Assembly (NCBI RefSeq): GCF_026344035.1
Contig: NZ_JAPKND010000001.1
Location: 893,419 to 957,418 of the forward strand
Source: Alcaligenes endophyticus
Lineage (GTDB): Bacteria > Pseudomonadota > Gammaproteobacteria > Burkholderiales > Burkholderiaceae_B
DNA: 64,000 nucleotides
Reading direction: 5' to 3'
Both the position numbers and the translations under genes were made by a program. The notes beneath the pieces are model-generated. The model was given only the letters and a program-made list of their open reading frames with translations. It ran no database searches and had not been told where the DNA came from. Each line of letters opens with the position of its first letter. The stretch's first letter is position 1. Positions 19,427-29,090 of the stretch are shown here, one piece after another.

Positions 19427-20284
19427 ATGCCTGTATTCTTTGAGCAAAACTTAATTGATAGCTGGATTAACGAGGATGCTCCGTTACTAGACCTAACTAG
19501 TCAGGTAATGGGCTTACACCACCAAGCAAGTCAAATGACTTTTATTGCTCGTGGCAATTATATTGTCGCAGGTAGCGAAGAGGTAATGCGTGTGATCACG
19601 AACTGCCAAGGGCAGGTCACTGACTATCTACCCAGCGGGACCTCATGCCATGCGGGACAGGCTATTTTGCATTGCACAGGGCCAGCCCATGCTCTACTGC
19701 GCGCATGGAAGGTCAGTCAAAACATATTCGAATTCGCTTGCGGTATTGCTACTCAAACACATGCTTTGGTCACAACGGTTAAGCATCACAACTCCAAAGC
19801 CGCTGTGCTCACAACACGTAAACACGCTCCAGGCTTACGCAAGCTAGCGCTCAAGGCAACCTTAGCTGGGGGCGCTATGCCCCATCGCCTAGGGCTTAGC
19901 GAAACCGTATTAATTTTTCCTCAACATCGTGCCTTATTAGGTGACTGGCAGAACATACAAGCAGCCCTGCAGGCACGCCAAGGCGAGTTAGCCGAAAAAA
20001 CCGTGGTTATAGAAGTGGAAACATTGGAGCAGGCAAAGCAGGCCATTCAAGCCGGGGCAGATGCCTTACAGTTTGATAAAGTACCCGCAGCGCAGCTAAC
20101 TGAGTGGGTCAGCCAACTGCGCCCATTACATCCTCACCTACGCTTCCTGGCGGCTGGGGGCATCCGGTTAGACAACGCAGTTGCCTATGCTTGCAGCGGG
20201 GTAGATGCTTTGGTCACCAGCAGCTTGTACTATGCGCCACCCGCTGACATCGGTGTACGCATAGAAAAAGGCGACGCCCAATAG
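19427..20284 (+). CDS. modD: ModD-like quinolinate phosphoribosyltransferase homologue
   Basis: A 285-residue protein of the NadC/ModD superfamily. The segment LTTRKHAPGLRKLA, then HRLGLSETVLIFPQHR, fits ModD, where a hydrophobic-Phe-x-x-His series replaces the NadC pattern. ModD lies with molybdate transport genes in many bacteria, but its reaction is not established. Here there is no modABC nearby, so it stands alone between glcB and argD. The ending AAGGIRLDNAVAYACSGVDALVTSS is the phosphate-binding side of the barrel. Catalytic quinolinate decarboxylation is not excluded. Confidence 0.8.
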   Translation: MPVFFEQNLIDSWINEDAPLLDLTSQVMGLHHQASQMTFIARGNYIVAGSEEVMRVITNCQGQVTDYLPSGTSCHAGQAILHCTGPAHALLRAWKVSQNIFEFACGIATQTHALVTTVKHHNSKAAVLTTRKHAPGLRKLALKATLAGGAMPHRLGLSETVLIFPQHRALLGDWQNIQAALQARQGELAEKTVVIEVETLEQAKQAIQAGADALQFDKVPAAQLTEWVSQLRPLHPHLRFLAAGGIRLDNAVAYACSGVDALVTSSLYYAPPADIGVRIEKGDAQ

Positions 20285-20299
20285 GGCATCGCCTTTTTT
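20270..20299 (+). terminator. Terminator overlapping the modD stop
   Basis: GGCGACGCCC (20270-20279), a 4-nt loop and GGGCATCGCC (20284-20293) form a stem with one mismatch, then six T residues. The hairpin includes the modD stop codon. Confidence 0.8.
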
Positions 20300-20320
20300 C
20301 CTAAGCAGTACCGGCGAAAC

Positions 20321-21511
20321 CTAACCACGCACTTGTGTTAGTAGCTCATCTAACCAGGCCAAGAGCAAATCAACTTCTTCTGCCGTAACGTTCAGGGCAG
20401 GCATAAAGCGCAATAAGTTAGGACGCGGAGCATTCAGCAACAAGCCCTCAGGTGAGCGTTCACGCGCAGCGTTAACAAGCGCTGGGCCGTCATCCTGATC
20501 AAGCATCAAAGCGCGTAACAAGCCTGTTCCACGTTCGCCATGCATACCCCACTTAGCGCTAATCGCTTCTAGCCCTTCGGACAATTGCTGTGCCCGCGCA
20601 TTAACAGCGGTAAGAAAACCCGGGGAAGTAAGCTCATCAAATACCGCTACACCTGCAGCAGCCATGACGGGGTTGCCGTTATACGTGCCACCTTGATCAC
20701 CATGCTGAAAACACGAGACTTCTTCACGGGCACACAAAGCCGCTAACGGTACCCCAGCACCAATGCCTTTACCCAAGGTCATGATGTCAGGACGTATACC
20801 GGAATGCTCATACGCAAACAAAGTACCTGTGCGTCCCATGCCGGTTTGCACTTCATCGACGATAAGCAACAATTTGTGCTGATCGGCTAATTCGCGCAGG
20901 CCTTGCATGAACTCATCGGTGGCAGGAATTACCCCTGCTTCACCTTGTACGGGCTCAAGCATAATGGCAACCGTACTATTGTCAATTAAGGCCGCAACAG
21001 AATCTAGATCGTTGAGCTCGGCTTTAGGGAACCCTTCAACCTGAGGAGCAAACAGGCGATCCCAACCAGGCTTACCCGATGCGGACATAGTGGCTAACGT
21101 ACGGCCATGGAAGCTATGGTTGAAGGTGATGATTTTATAAGCACCTTCTTTGTGAATTTGCCCCCATTTACGCGCTAGCTTAATCGCCCCTTCGTTCGCC
21201 TCAGCACCACTGTTAGCAAAGAATACGCGATCAAAACACGAGTTCTGAACAATGCGTTTGGCCAGCTCAATGGAGGGCTGATTGTAAAAAGCGGGCGATG
21301 GATTCATAAGGGTGGCCGACTGCTCGGCCATGGCCTTCACCACACTTAACGGACTATGACCTAGCGAATTGACGGCCCAACCTTGGATCATATCCAAGTA
21401 TCGCTTACCGCTATGATCCTCTAACCAAGATCCTTGTCCACGCACAAATACCAGCTCTGGACGCTGAGTAATCTCCATTAAGGCACGCACCCCGGCCCGA
21501 TCAAATTCCAT
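20321..21511 (-). CDS. argD: Acetylornithine/class III aminotransferase
   Basis: PLP-dependent class III aminotransferase of 396 residues, best matching acetylornithine transaminase of arginine synthesis. Features are [33 protein letters not shown], the [14 protein letters not shown] segment that contacts PLP, and [14 protein letters not shown] with the Schiff-base Lys. The ATG at 21511 is the most family-like start. Related enzymes (succinylornithine, putrescine or GABA transaminases) share these motifs, so substrate choice is moderate. A terminator-like hairpin lies only 20 bp before the start. Confidence 0.8.
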   Translation of the reverse strand: MEFDRAGVRALMEITQRPELVFVRGQGSWLEDHSGKRYLDMIQGWAVNSLGHSPLSVVKAMAEQSATLMNPSPAFYNQPSIELAKRIVQNSCFDRVFFANSGAEANEGAIKLARKWGQIHKEGAYKIITFNHSFHGRTLATMSASGKPGWDRLFAPQVEGFPKAELNDLDSVAALIDNSTVAIMLEPVQGEAGVIPATDEFMQGLRELADQHKLLLIVDEVQTGMGRTGTLFAYEHSGIRPDIMTLGKGIGAGVPLAALCAREEVSCFQHGDQGGTYNGNPVMAAAGVAVFDELTSPGFLTAVNARAQQLSEGLEAISAKWGMHGERGTGLLRALMLDQDDGPALVNAARERSPEGLLLNAPRPNLLRFMPALNVTAEEVDLLLAWLDELLTQVRG

Positions 21512-21530
21512 AATGGCAAACCCTGATGAT

Positions 21531-21558
21531 AAAAAAAGAAAACACCAGCCTAGGCTGG
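21531..21558 (-). terminator. Terminator-like hairpin between dinB and argD
   Basis: The 14-bp palindrome CCAGCCTAGGCTGG (21545-21558) is followed on the minus strand by a T-rich run (complement of 21531-21542). It could end the dinB transcript, but it also sits in the argD leader, leaving hardly any room for a separate argD promoter. Confidence 0.55.
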
Positions 21559-21667
21559 ACATAGAGCAATTTTAACGCAGCAACTGGTGCTACATCCTTT
21601 TCAGCAGATGATAAGTTCTGACTATCCCTTTTATACTACTTTCAGGGCAAGTTTACCGTTGCACAAC

Positions 21668-22804
21668 TCACAAAAGACTCAATTGTTCTTGTCCAGAACC
21701 GGCCATTTGCTCTAATGGCAATAAACCACTGGCTTTCACCCCCAACAAACGTATGCGTCGGTTCAGTGCAACACGCTTCAAGTTTTGACCTGCTGCATGA
21801 TGTATGTCACTGGCCGATACCACCGGATGCTGCAAACTGCTATCGCGCGTCACCACGTTAAAGTCAGCAAATTTAAGTTTAATGCCTATGCTTTGAGCGC
21901 ATAACTGCTTCTTATGCAGGTCATCTTCAAGCTGCCTACATAAGCGCCTAAAAGTAGCGGATAACTGTGCTTTATCGTGGCGTACGTGCAAATCGCGCTC
22001 GAACGTTGTCTCACGGCTTAATGACTTCGGCTCAGAGTATGTATTAACTGGCCTGTCGTCCTCACCCTGAGCTGCTTGGCTCAACCACAAAGCATAACGT
22101 AAGCCAAAGCTATTCTGTAATACATGGGCTGGTGTTGCGGCCAACTGCCCGATAGTATGGATCCCCATGGCGTACAGCTTTTGTTGTGACTTGGGCCCTA
22201 TACCATTTATTTTACTTACTGCTAAAGGCCAAATACGTGTGGCGACATCGTCTAGCGTGAGCACGCAAACCCCATTTGGCTTATGAAGTTCAGAGGCAAT
22301 TTTAGACAATAGCTTATTGGGCGTAATGCCCACCGAGCAGGTCATCCCGGTAGCATCCCATACTGCCTGCTGTATACCTTGGCCTAATAAATAACTTTCC
22401 TCTGGCAACGACGAGACATCCACATAGATTTCATCTATGCCGCGGTCCTCTATGGCTGCAGAAATACTGGCCACTGCCTGCTTAAATAAGCGTGAATAAT
22501 GCCTGTAAGCATTGAAATCAGCAGGCAACAGTAGGGCATCGGGAGCCAATTGAGCTGCCTTCATCAAGCCCATCGCGGAAAACACCCCTAATTGCCTAGC
22601 TTCATAAGTTGATGTGGTGACCACTCCACGTCCTACGTAATCGGCCAAACGAGCCGCCTCCCAGCGGCCATCAGAGTGGATGACCGGAGCAGGGGTGCTG
22701 CGCCCCCCAATAACCACCGCCTGCCCACGCAACTGAGGATACTTAAGCAGCTCCACCGAGGCATAGAACGCATCCATATCGACATGTGCAATTCGACGAT
22801 TCAT
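21668..22804 (-). CDS. dinB: DNA polymerase IV (Y-family)
   Basis: Error-prone translesion polymerase of 378 residues. The N-terminal HVDMDAFYASVE carries the first metal-binding Asp, and RGIDEIYVDVS the second acidic pair. The helix-hairpin-helix part reads INGIGPKSQQKLYAMGIHTIGQLA. A C-terminal little-finger domain follows. The last residues, EQLSLL, resemble a beta-clamp binding motif (QLSLF type), as expected for Pol IV. No clear LexA box was found in the upstream 580 bp by eye. Confidence 0.95.
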   Translation of the reverse strand: MNRRIAHVDMDAFYASVELLKYPQLRGQAVVIGGRSTPAPVIHSDGRWEAARLADYVGRGVVTTSTYEARQLGVFSAMGLMKAAQLAPDALLLPADFNAYRHYSRLFKQAVASISAAIEDRGIDEIYVDVSSLPEESYLLGQGIQQAVWDATGMTCSVGITPNKLLSKIASELHKPNGVCVLTLDDVATRIWPLAVSKINGIGPKSQQKLYAMGIHTIGQLAATPAHVLQNSFGLRYALWLSQAAQGEDDRPVNTYSEPKSLSRETTFERDLHVRHDKAQLSATFRRLCRQLEDDLHKKQLCAQSIGIKLKFADFNVVTRDSSLQHPVVSASDIHHAAGQNLKRVALNRRIRLLGVKASGLLPLEQMAGSGQEQLSLL

Positions 22805-23426
22805 ACGCTTATAACACTGTTTATTTACACAGCCACCATCATACTTAACATTCTAGTAGCTGGGGTTTTTCTTGCTCGCCTCTGCTTGCTCACACAATAG
22901 CCATACACAACAAAAGTAGAGCGGATGTGGAATACAAGCGTATTCCATACGCTATGCCCACTTTCTAATTATCAAATTTGAGAAAAACAATGAAGCTGCT
23001 AAATAAATCATGAAATAAACCGTATAAAACGAACGCCTTATCTCAACCACTTATTACTTCTACACTTAAGTTTATTAAGATAAAGAATGAGCGGTGTAAT
23101 ACCTTATGCTTACAACAGGCTTACCCATCACACTGTTTACTGCACGGGCCTAATCGGCATGCCAGCATGAGTAGGAAATCAAGTGCTGTACTCACGTATC
23201 GTTATAAAAAAATGGTATTGGCTGGATCTTAACTGACACTGTACAGATACACACATAATTTAAATCTAGGCATTATGATAATCACTGAGATGTACCAACC
23301 TACTAAAAGACATAGAATATAGCTCACCACATTTTAAAAATAAAATTCTAATATTGACGCCAATACCTCTATTCAGGCACTATTTTGTGCTCTGAACAAT
23401 TCCACATCTCCGAGGAGTTTTGTTGC
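22805..23426. other. Long AT-rich intergenic region, dinB / dpp operon
   Basis: About 620 bp with no convincing coding frame. It must contain the dinB promoter and the promoter of the plus-strand ABC transporter operon. A TTGACG element lies at 23354-23359, but no good -10 follows at standard spacing. GAGGAG at 23412-23417 is the ribosome site of the binding-protein gene. Nothing else is recognised. Confidence 0.5.
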
Positions 23427-25001
23427 ATGAAAAAAACTATGCTCGCTACCGCTTTGGCGGGGCTAATGATGATGCCCTTGGCGCTTCAGGCCAAGACATT
23501 TAAATGGGCCAGTCAAGGCGATATCCTGACGCTAGACCCACATGCCCAAAATGAAGGCATGACCATTGCCGCCTCCAGCTATGTCTATGAGCCTCTTGTG
23601 GCCTACGATAAAGACTTCAACCTTGAGCCAGCCTTGGCGACTAGTTGGGAACTGATCGAGCCTACTCGCTTACGTTTAAAATTACGTGAGAACGTCAAGT
23701 TTCATGATGGTGCTCCCTTTACCGCCGAAGATGTCATCTTCTCTATCGGCCGAGCAATGGCACCCACGTCACACTTTAAAGCCTATGCCAACGGCATAGA
23801 AAAAGTAGAAAAGGTCGATGACCTGACCGTGGATATCATCACAGACAAGCCTAACCCCGTGTTACTACGTCAGCTAACCAACTTATTCATTATGAACAAA
23901 GCGTGGTCTGAGGCTAATAATGCGACACAACCTCAAGACTTTTCGGCGAATCAAGAAACCTATTCGGCTCGCAACACCAACGGCACCGGACCTTATAAGC
24001 TTGTTTCACGTGAAATCGACATCCGCACCGTATTTGATGAAAACGAGAACTGGTGGAACAAGGCCGATAAGGTCGGTAATGTCACGCGCATCGAATACAG
24101 CCCCATCAAGCAAAATGCCACGCGTACCGCCGCCTTGTTATCAGGTGAGATTGATTTTGTACTGGATCCTCCGGCACAAGATCTGCAACGCCTAAAACAA
24201 CAGGCAAAAGTGCTAGAAGGTAACGAGTACCGTACCATTTATTTAGGTCTGGACCAAAAAAGTCCTGAGCTTAAATATAGCTCTGTAAAAGGTAAAAACC
24301 CCTTTGCTGACCCCCGTGTGCGCGAAGCCCTATACCTAGGCATTGATACCGAAGCGATAAAAAAAGCGGTTATGCGCGGTTCATCACTGCCCACAGGCAC
24401 CATGGTCGCCCCTCAGGTACACGGTTGGACGCAAGAGTTAGCGAAGCGTTTGCCGCACGACCCTGAAAAAGCCAAAGCATTGCTACAAGAGGCTGGCTAT
24501 GGTCCAAATGAGCTCGACTTTACGTTAGATTGTCCTAACAACCGCTACATTAACGATGAGGCCATCTGCCAAGCGATCGTCGGCATGTGGGCACGTATAG
24601 GGGTCAAAGCCTCGCTCAATACAATGCCACGCGCGACCTACTTCCCCAAAGTACAGTCCTACGACAGCAGCGCCTATATGTTTGGCTGGGGTGTACCCAC
24701 CTTCGATGCTCTCTACACCTTACAAAGCTTGCTCCATAGCAAAGGAGAGGGGGCGGATGGATCATTTAACTTTGGTAACTACAGCAACCCCGAGGTCGAT
24801 GAGCTCATCGAGATTGTCAAAGTCGAGACCGATGAAGCTAAACGCGATGCTGCCATTCATAAAGCACTGGAAATTCATGCACAGGAATTCGGACATATTC
24901 CTTTACATGACCAGGTCATCCCATGGGCGATGCGTAAAAATATCGACGTGATTCACCGCGCCGACAACCGCCTGACCGCCGAATGGGTCACCGTCAACTA
25001 A
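23427..25001 (+). CDS. ABC transporter substrate-binding protein, peptide/nickel type (SBP_bac_5)
   Basis: Periplasmic family-5 solute-binding protein (524 residues) for a Dpp/Opp-like importer. The ATG at 23427 follows a good GAGGAG site, and the product starts with MKKTMLATALAG and a signal cleavage near ALQAK. Typical segments are GDILTLDPHAQNE, FHDGAPFTAEDVIFSIGRA and the lobe-II motif VREALYLGID. Substrates of this family range from dipeptides to glutathione, opines and nickel; this one is not readable. It heads a complete five-gene operon. A near-perfect parS-like sequence lies inside at 24003-24016. Confidence 0.93.
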   Translation: MKKTMLATALAGLMMMPLALQAKTFKWASQGDILTLDPHAQNEGMTIAASSYVYEPLVAYDKDFNLEPALATSWELIEPTRLRLKLRENVKFHDGAPFTAEDVIFSIGRAMAPTSHFKAYANGIEKVEKVDDLTVDIITDKPNPVLLRQLTNLFIMNKAWSEANNATQPQDFSANQETYSARNTNGTGPYKLVSREIDIRTVFDENENWWNKADKVGNVTRIEYSPIKQNATRTAALLSGEIDFVLDPPAQDLQRLKQQAKVLEGNEYRTIYLGLDQKSPELKYSSVKGKNPFADPRVREALYLGIDTEAIKKAVMRGSSLPTGTMVAPQVHGWTQELAKRLPHDPEKAKALLQEAGYGPNELDFTLDCPNNRYINDEAICQAIVGMWARIGVKASLNTMPRATYFPKVQSYDSSAYMFGWGVPTFDALYTLQSLLHSKGEGADGSFNFGNYSNPEVDELIEIVKVETDEAKRDAAIHKALEIHAQEFGHIPLHDQVIPWAMRKNIDVIHRADNRLTAEWVTVN

Positions 25002-25058
25002 ACTAACCTCTACTGCCTTACCGCCTATTTATAGCGGTAAGGCTACAGCCCCCCACCT

Positions 25059-26045
25059 ATGCTGGTATTTATCATCCGACGCCTTATTCAGGCCGTTCTT
25101 GTCATGTTAACGGTCAGCTTGCTGGCCTTTGTCTTATTTCGTTATATCGGCGACCCCGTCACTATCATGCTAGGGCAAGACGCCACCGAGCAAGACCGTA
25201 TCCATTTACGCGCCAGCCTCGGTTTGGATCAACCTGCCCCCGTACAATTTGTCCGCTTTGTTGAGCAGGCCGTACAAGGGCAGTTTGGCCTATCTTTGCG
25301 CCAAGCCCAACCGGTCTCCCAATTGCTCAAAGAGCGACTTCCCGCCACAGTGGAACTGTCTGTCGCCGCCGCCCTATTGGCTTTACTTATCGGCTTACCC
25401 TTGGGGGTTTACACGGCGTTAAAACGTAATGGCTGGTTAGCACAAAGCATCCTCGCCTTTTCCTTATTAGGTATTTCACTGCCTACCTTTTTAATTGGAA
25501 TTTTATTAATTTTGGTGTTTTCGGTGCAGCTAGGCTGGCTACCCAGCTATGGACGCGGCACGGTCGTACACCTAGGCTGGTGGACCACTGGCCTGCTCAC
25601 CCTTGATGGTCTCAGGCATTTAATCTTGCCAGCCATAACCCTGAGCCTATTCCAACTGACACTCATACTGCGCTTAGTTCGTTCCGAAATGCTTGAGGTC
25701 TTACGAACCGACTATATAAAATTTGCTCGTGCACGCGGGCTTAGCCAACGTGCTATCCATTTTGGTCATGCTCTCAAAAACACAATGGTGCCCGTGATTA
25801 CCATTACCGGCTTGCAACTAGGTGGGATTATTGCTTTTGCTATTGTGACGGAAACCGTTTTCCAGTGGCCGGGCATGGGCTTGCTATTTATTCAAGCGGT
25901 ACAGTTTGCGGATGTTCCTGTCATGGCGGCCTATCTTTGTTTGATTGCACTGGTGTTTGTCATCATCAACCTATTAGTTGATTTATTGTATTTTGCGGTT
26001 GACCCTCGTCTGCGCACCCAATTATCCAAAGCGAAGGGGCACTGA
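25059..26045 (+). CDS. dppB: ABC transporter permease, DppB type
   Basis: First inner-membrane permease of the importer, 328 residues with six predicted helices. The conserved start MLVFIIRRLIQAVLVMLTVSLL and the coupling (EAA-like) loop DYIKFARARGLSQRAIHFGHALKN are clear. The product pairs with the DppC-type permease. It lies 57 bp after the binding-protein gene, and its stop is one base from the next ATG. Confidence 0.95.
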   Translation: MLVFIIRRLIQAVLVMLTVSLLAFVLFRYIGDPVTIMLGQDATEQDRIHLRASLGLDQPAPVQFVRFVEQAVQGQFGLSLRQAQPVSQLLKERLPATVELSVAAALLALLIGLPLGVYTALKRNGWLAQSILAFSLLGISLPTFLIGILLILVFSVQLGWLPSYGRGTVVHLGWWTTGLLTLDGLRHLILPAITLSLFQLTLILRLVRSEMLEVLRTDYIKFARARGLSQRAIHFGHALKNTMVPVITITGLQLGGIIAFAIVTETVFQWPGMGLLFIQAVQFADVPVMAAYLCLIALVFVIINLLVDLLYFAVDPRLRTQLSKAKGH

Positions 26046-26046
26046 T

Positions 26047-26961
26047 ATGAACGCCACTTTTCATCGAATCTGGAATAGCGATCTGGTGTGGTCCTGGCGC
26101 CATTCTCCAGTAGCGATCATCGCTACAGTCATGACCTTACTGCTATTTATTGGCGCTTTAGGTTCAACCTGGCTAGCCCCTTTCGACCCCTTTGACTTAG
26201 CCTCCATCAATCTTATGGATGCGCTTAAACCACCGGCATGGTCTGAGGACGGGGAAATGCCGTATTTTCTCGGCACAGATAGCCAAGGACGAGACCTGTT
26301 CTCCGCCTTGCTCTATGGTACTCGCACCTCGTTGCTCATCGGCTTGGCCTCTGTTTTACTGGCCATGTTAGTAGGCATAGTACTGGGGCTGATTGCTGGC
26401 TATGCTGGCGGCCGCCTAGATGCATTCATCATGCGCGTGGCCGATGTGCAATTGTCCTTCCCAGCCATCCTCATTGCGTTGTTAATAGATGGTGTCGCAC
26501 GTGCTGTCTTTCCCCTCAGCATGCATGAAACTATTGCTTTCCCCGTGCTAATTGGAGCGATCGCCTTGGCTGGGTGGCCTCAATATGCAAGAACGGTACG
26601 TGGCTCTACCCTCGTCGAAAAAAACCGTGAATACGTCCAAGCAGCCAAAGTCATCGGCGTGTCAGCACCACGCATTATGTTCAGTCATGTGTTGCCCAAC
26701 GTACTAGGCCCGGTCTTAATTCTTGCCACCGTACACTTGGCCACCGCCATCATTACTGAAGCCACCTTATCCTTTCTAGGAGTAGGGGTGCCCCCAACAT
26801 CTCCTTCTCTAGGCACCTTAATTCGCATCGGAAATGACTTTCTTTTCTCCGGTGAGTGGTGGATCACTATTTTCCCAGGACTCATGCTGGTTCTGCTGGT
26901 GTTGTCGGTCAACCTGCTCGGAGACTGGCTACGCGATGCACTTAACCCAAAACTGAACTGA
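26047..26961 (+). CDS. dppC: ABC transporter permease, DppC type
   Basis: Second permease of the importer, 304 residues. An N-terminal OppC-like segment precedes helix 1, then LGTDSQGRDLFSALLYGTRTSL, the typical DppC/OppC lead into the permease domain. The EAA-like loop is EYVQAAKVIGVSAPRIMFSHVLPN. The ATG at 26047 is chosen because it follows the dppB stop by one base; a longer frame would overlap dppB. Confidence 0.95.
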   Translation: MNATFHRIWNSDLVWSWRHSPVAIIATVMTLLLFIGALGSTWLAPFDPFDLASINLMDALKPPAWSEDGEMPYFLGTDSQGRDLFSALLYGTRTSLLIGLASVLLAMLVGIVLGLIAGYAGGRLDAFIMRVADVQLSFPAILIALLIDGVARAVFPLSMHETIAFPVLIGAIALAGWPQYARTVRGSTLVEKNREYVQAAKVIGVSAPRIMFSHVLPNVLGPVLILATVHLATAIITEATLSFLGVGVPPTSPSLGTLIRIGNDFLFSGEWWITIFPGLMLVLLVLSVNLLGDWLRDALNPKLN

Positions 26962-26965
26962 ACCC

Positions 26966-27940
26966 ATGACTGAATTACTTTCTGTGCAAAATCTCTGCGT
27001 GGAGTTTCCCACTCGTCATGGGGTGCTGCATGCGTTAGACCATGTTTCTTTTGCTATTGCCGCCGGCGAAGTACTAGGCGTAGTAGGGGAGTCCGGTGCA
27101 GGTAAATCACTGACTGGCGCCTCTATTATCGGGCTGCTTGATCCCCCGGGCCGTATCCGTAATGGCCAAATTTTACTCGAGGGCCAACGTATAGATCATC
27201 TTACCGAGGATCAAATGCGCCCAATACGAGGACGTAAAATTGGCGCTATTTTTCAAGACCCACTGACCTCCCTCAACCCCTTGTATACCGTTGGCCAGCA
27301 GCTTATCGAAACTATTGTTACGCACCTGCCACTCACTAACAAACAAGCCCGCGAGCGCGCCATCGAATTACTAGAGGCGACCGGCATTCCTGCTGCACGA
27401 GAACGTATTGATCACTACCCCCATCAGTTTTCGGGGGGCATGCGACAGCGGGTCGTCATTGCTCTAGCCTTGGCGGCCGAGCCCAAGCTGATTGTGGCAG
27501 ACGAACCCACCACCGCCTTGGATGTATCCATACAGGCTCAAATTATCGAGCTCATTAAAGACTTATGTCGCTCGCAAGGTACCGCTGTGATGCTTATCAC
27601 GCACGATATGGGCGTGATTGCAGAAACAGCCGACCGTGTAGCCGTGATGTATGCAGGTCGCATTATAGAAATAGGGCCAGTCCAAGATGTGATCCAAAAC
27701 CCGAGTCACCCTTATACCGCTGGACTCATGCGCTCCATCCCCTCTCTTGACGGAAACTTAGCGCGATTAGAGCAGATACCTGGGAGTATGCCGCGCCTGA
27801 ACGCTATCCCTAAGGGTTGTGCCTTTAACCCGCGCTGCAGTCACGTTATGGAGCGCTGTTTGCAAGAGCGCCCTGAACTGATGCCTGCGCCCCCTCATTC
27901 ACAAGCAGCTTGTTGGTTGCTACAGACGGAGTCGCTATGA
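26966..27940 (+). CDS. dppD: ABC transporter ATP-binding protein, DppD type
   Basis: First ATPase of the importer, 324 residues. Walker A is GESGAGKS, the signature FSGGMRQRV, and Walker B LIVADEPTTALD, followed by the H-loop in LITHDMG. The C-terminal oligopeptide-transporter domain has the Cys cluster GCAFNPRCSHVMERC, which in several family members binds an iron-sulphur cluster. It begins 4 bp after dppC, and the stop overlaps the next ATG (ATGA). Confidence 0.95.
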   Translation: MTELLSVQNLCVEFPTRHGVLHALDHVSFAIAAGEVLGVVGESGAGKSLTGASIIGLLDPPGRIRNGQILLEGQRIDHLTEDQMRPIRGRKIGAIFQDPLTSLNPLYTVGQQLIETIVTHLPLTNKQARERAIELLEATGIPAARERIDHYPHQFSGGMRQRVVIALALAAEPKLIVADEPTTALDVSIQAQIIELIKDLCRSQGTAVMLITHDMGVIAETADRVAVMYAGRIIEIGPVQDVIQNPSHPYTAGLMRSIPSLDGNLARLEQIPGSMPRLNAIPKGCAFNPRCSHVMERCLQERPELMPAPPHSQAACWLLQTESL

Positions 27941-28932
27941 CACAAGAGTATCTCGTCGAAGTAAACGACGCCGCCTGCTGGTTTGATGTCTCCCCCTCTT
28001 TACTAGAGCGCTTGGTCTATCGCAAACCCAAAGTGAACCTGCGGGCCGTAGACGGCGTCAGTTTCTCCTTACGTAAAGGGGAAACACTGGCCTTAGTAGG
28101 CGAATCGGGCTGTGGAAAATCTACTGTCGCCCGCCTATTGACCGGCCTCTATCAGCCTACTCGAGGCGATATTAAATATCAGGGCCGCTCCATCAACAAC
28201 ATGAGCAAGCCAGAGCTACAAGCAATCCGTAAGCGCAGGCAAATGATCTTTCAGGACCCCTACGCCAGCCTAAATCCGCGCTGGCGAGTAGGCCGTATCA
28301 TTGCCGAGCCCTTAGCCACCCACACCAACCTAAACCCACAGCAACAGCAAGAGCGGGTAGGCGAGCTCTTAAGCCAAGTAGGTCTAGCCCCTAGTGATGC
28401 TCAGCGCTATCCCCATCAATTCTCAGGGGGGCAGCGCCAGCGTATTTCTATCGCTCGCGCCTTAGCACTGCAACCCGAGTTCATCGTGTGTGACGAGCCC
28501 ACTTCGGCTTTAGATGTCTCGGTACAGGCCCAAGTGCTCAACCTCATGAAAGACTTGCAGCGCGACTTAGGCCTGACTTACTTATTCATTTCGCATAATC
28601 TGGCCGTTGTGCATCATGTGGCTGACCGAGTAGGAGTCATGTATTTGGGGCGTATCGTTGAAATTGCCGATCGTGACGCCTTGTTCTCCCATGCCCAACA
28701 CCCTTACACCCGTATGCTCTTGGGCGCTATCCCCGACATCAGCGGTGCCGGGAAAAGCCGCATCCCTGTTGCAGGGGAAGTGCCCAACCCACTGAACCCT
28801 CCATCAGGCTGTACCTTTCATCCTCGCTGCCCTTTGGCTAATGATCGCTGTCGCATCGAGGTTCCCACCTTAGTGGCCCGCACCGGACATGAAACCGCCT
28901 GCCATGCCGTAGAAGAAGGGCGCGTGGGCTAA
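27937..28932 (+). CDS. dppF: ABC transporter ATP-binding protein, DppF type
   Basis: Second ATPase of the importer, 331 residues, forming a heterodimer with DppD. It shows Walker A GESGCGKST, signature FSGGQRQRI, Walker B FIVCDEPTSALD, H-loop FISHNLAVV and the terminal Cys cluster GCTFHPRCPLANDRC. The ATG at 27937 overlaps the dppD stop, which favours translational coupling over a longer frame starting at 27910. It is the last gene of the operon, followed by a palindromic terminator. Confidence 0.95.
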   Translation: MTQEYLVEVNDAACWFDVSPSLLERLVYRKPKVNLRAVDGVSFSLRKGETLALVGESGCGKSTVARLLTGLYQPTRGDIKYQGRSINNMSKPELQAIRKRRQMIFQDPYASLNPRWRVGRIIAEPLATHTNLNPQQQQERVGELLSQVGLAPSDAQRYPHQFSGGQRQRISIARALALQPEFIVCDEPTSALDVSVQAQVLNLMKDLQRDLGLTYLFISHNLAVVHHVADRVGVMYLGRIVEIADRDALFSHAQHPYTRMLLGAIPDISGAGKSRIPVAGEVPNPLNPPSGCTFHPRCPLANDRCRIEVPTLVARTGHETACHAVEEGRVG

Positions 28933-28950
28933 GATCCTCTAACCTAGAGC

Positions 28951-28990
28951 AATCCATGCTCGGGCTAGCCCGAGCATGGATTACTTTTTC
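28951..28990 (+). terminator. Terminator of the dpp-like operon
   Basis: A perfect 32-bp palindrome (28951-28982, centre GGGCTAGCCC) is followed by ACTTTTTC. Confidence 0.85.
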
Positions 28991-29090
28991 TAGGGTAGCG
29001 GCAGAGTTTTTATGCCTTGTTTCCGCTTGCTGTCGTTTCTACACTTTGTCATACAAGTCTTGAAAGACATACAACGACAAGGAGACAAGC

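Noticed and set aside
22805..23426. LexA box upstream of dinB
   Set aside because: No CTGT-N8-ACAG sequence was found by eye in a suitable position.
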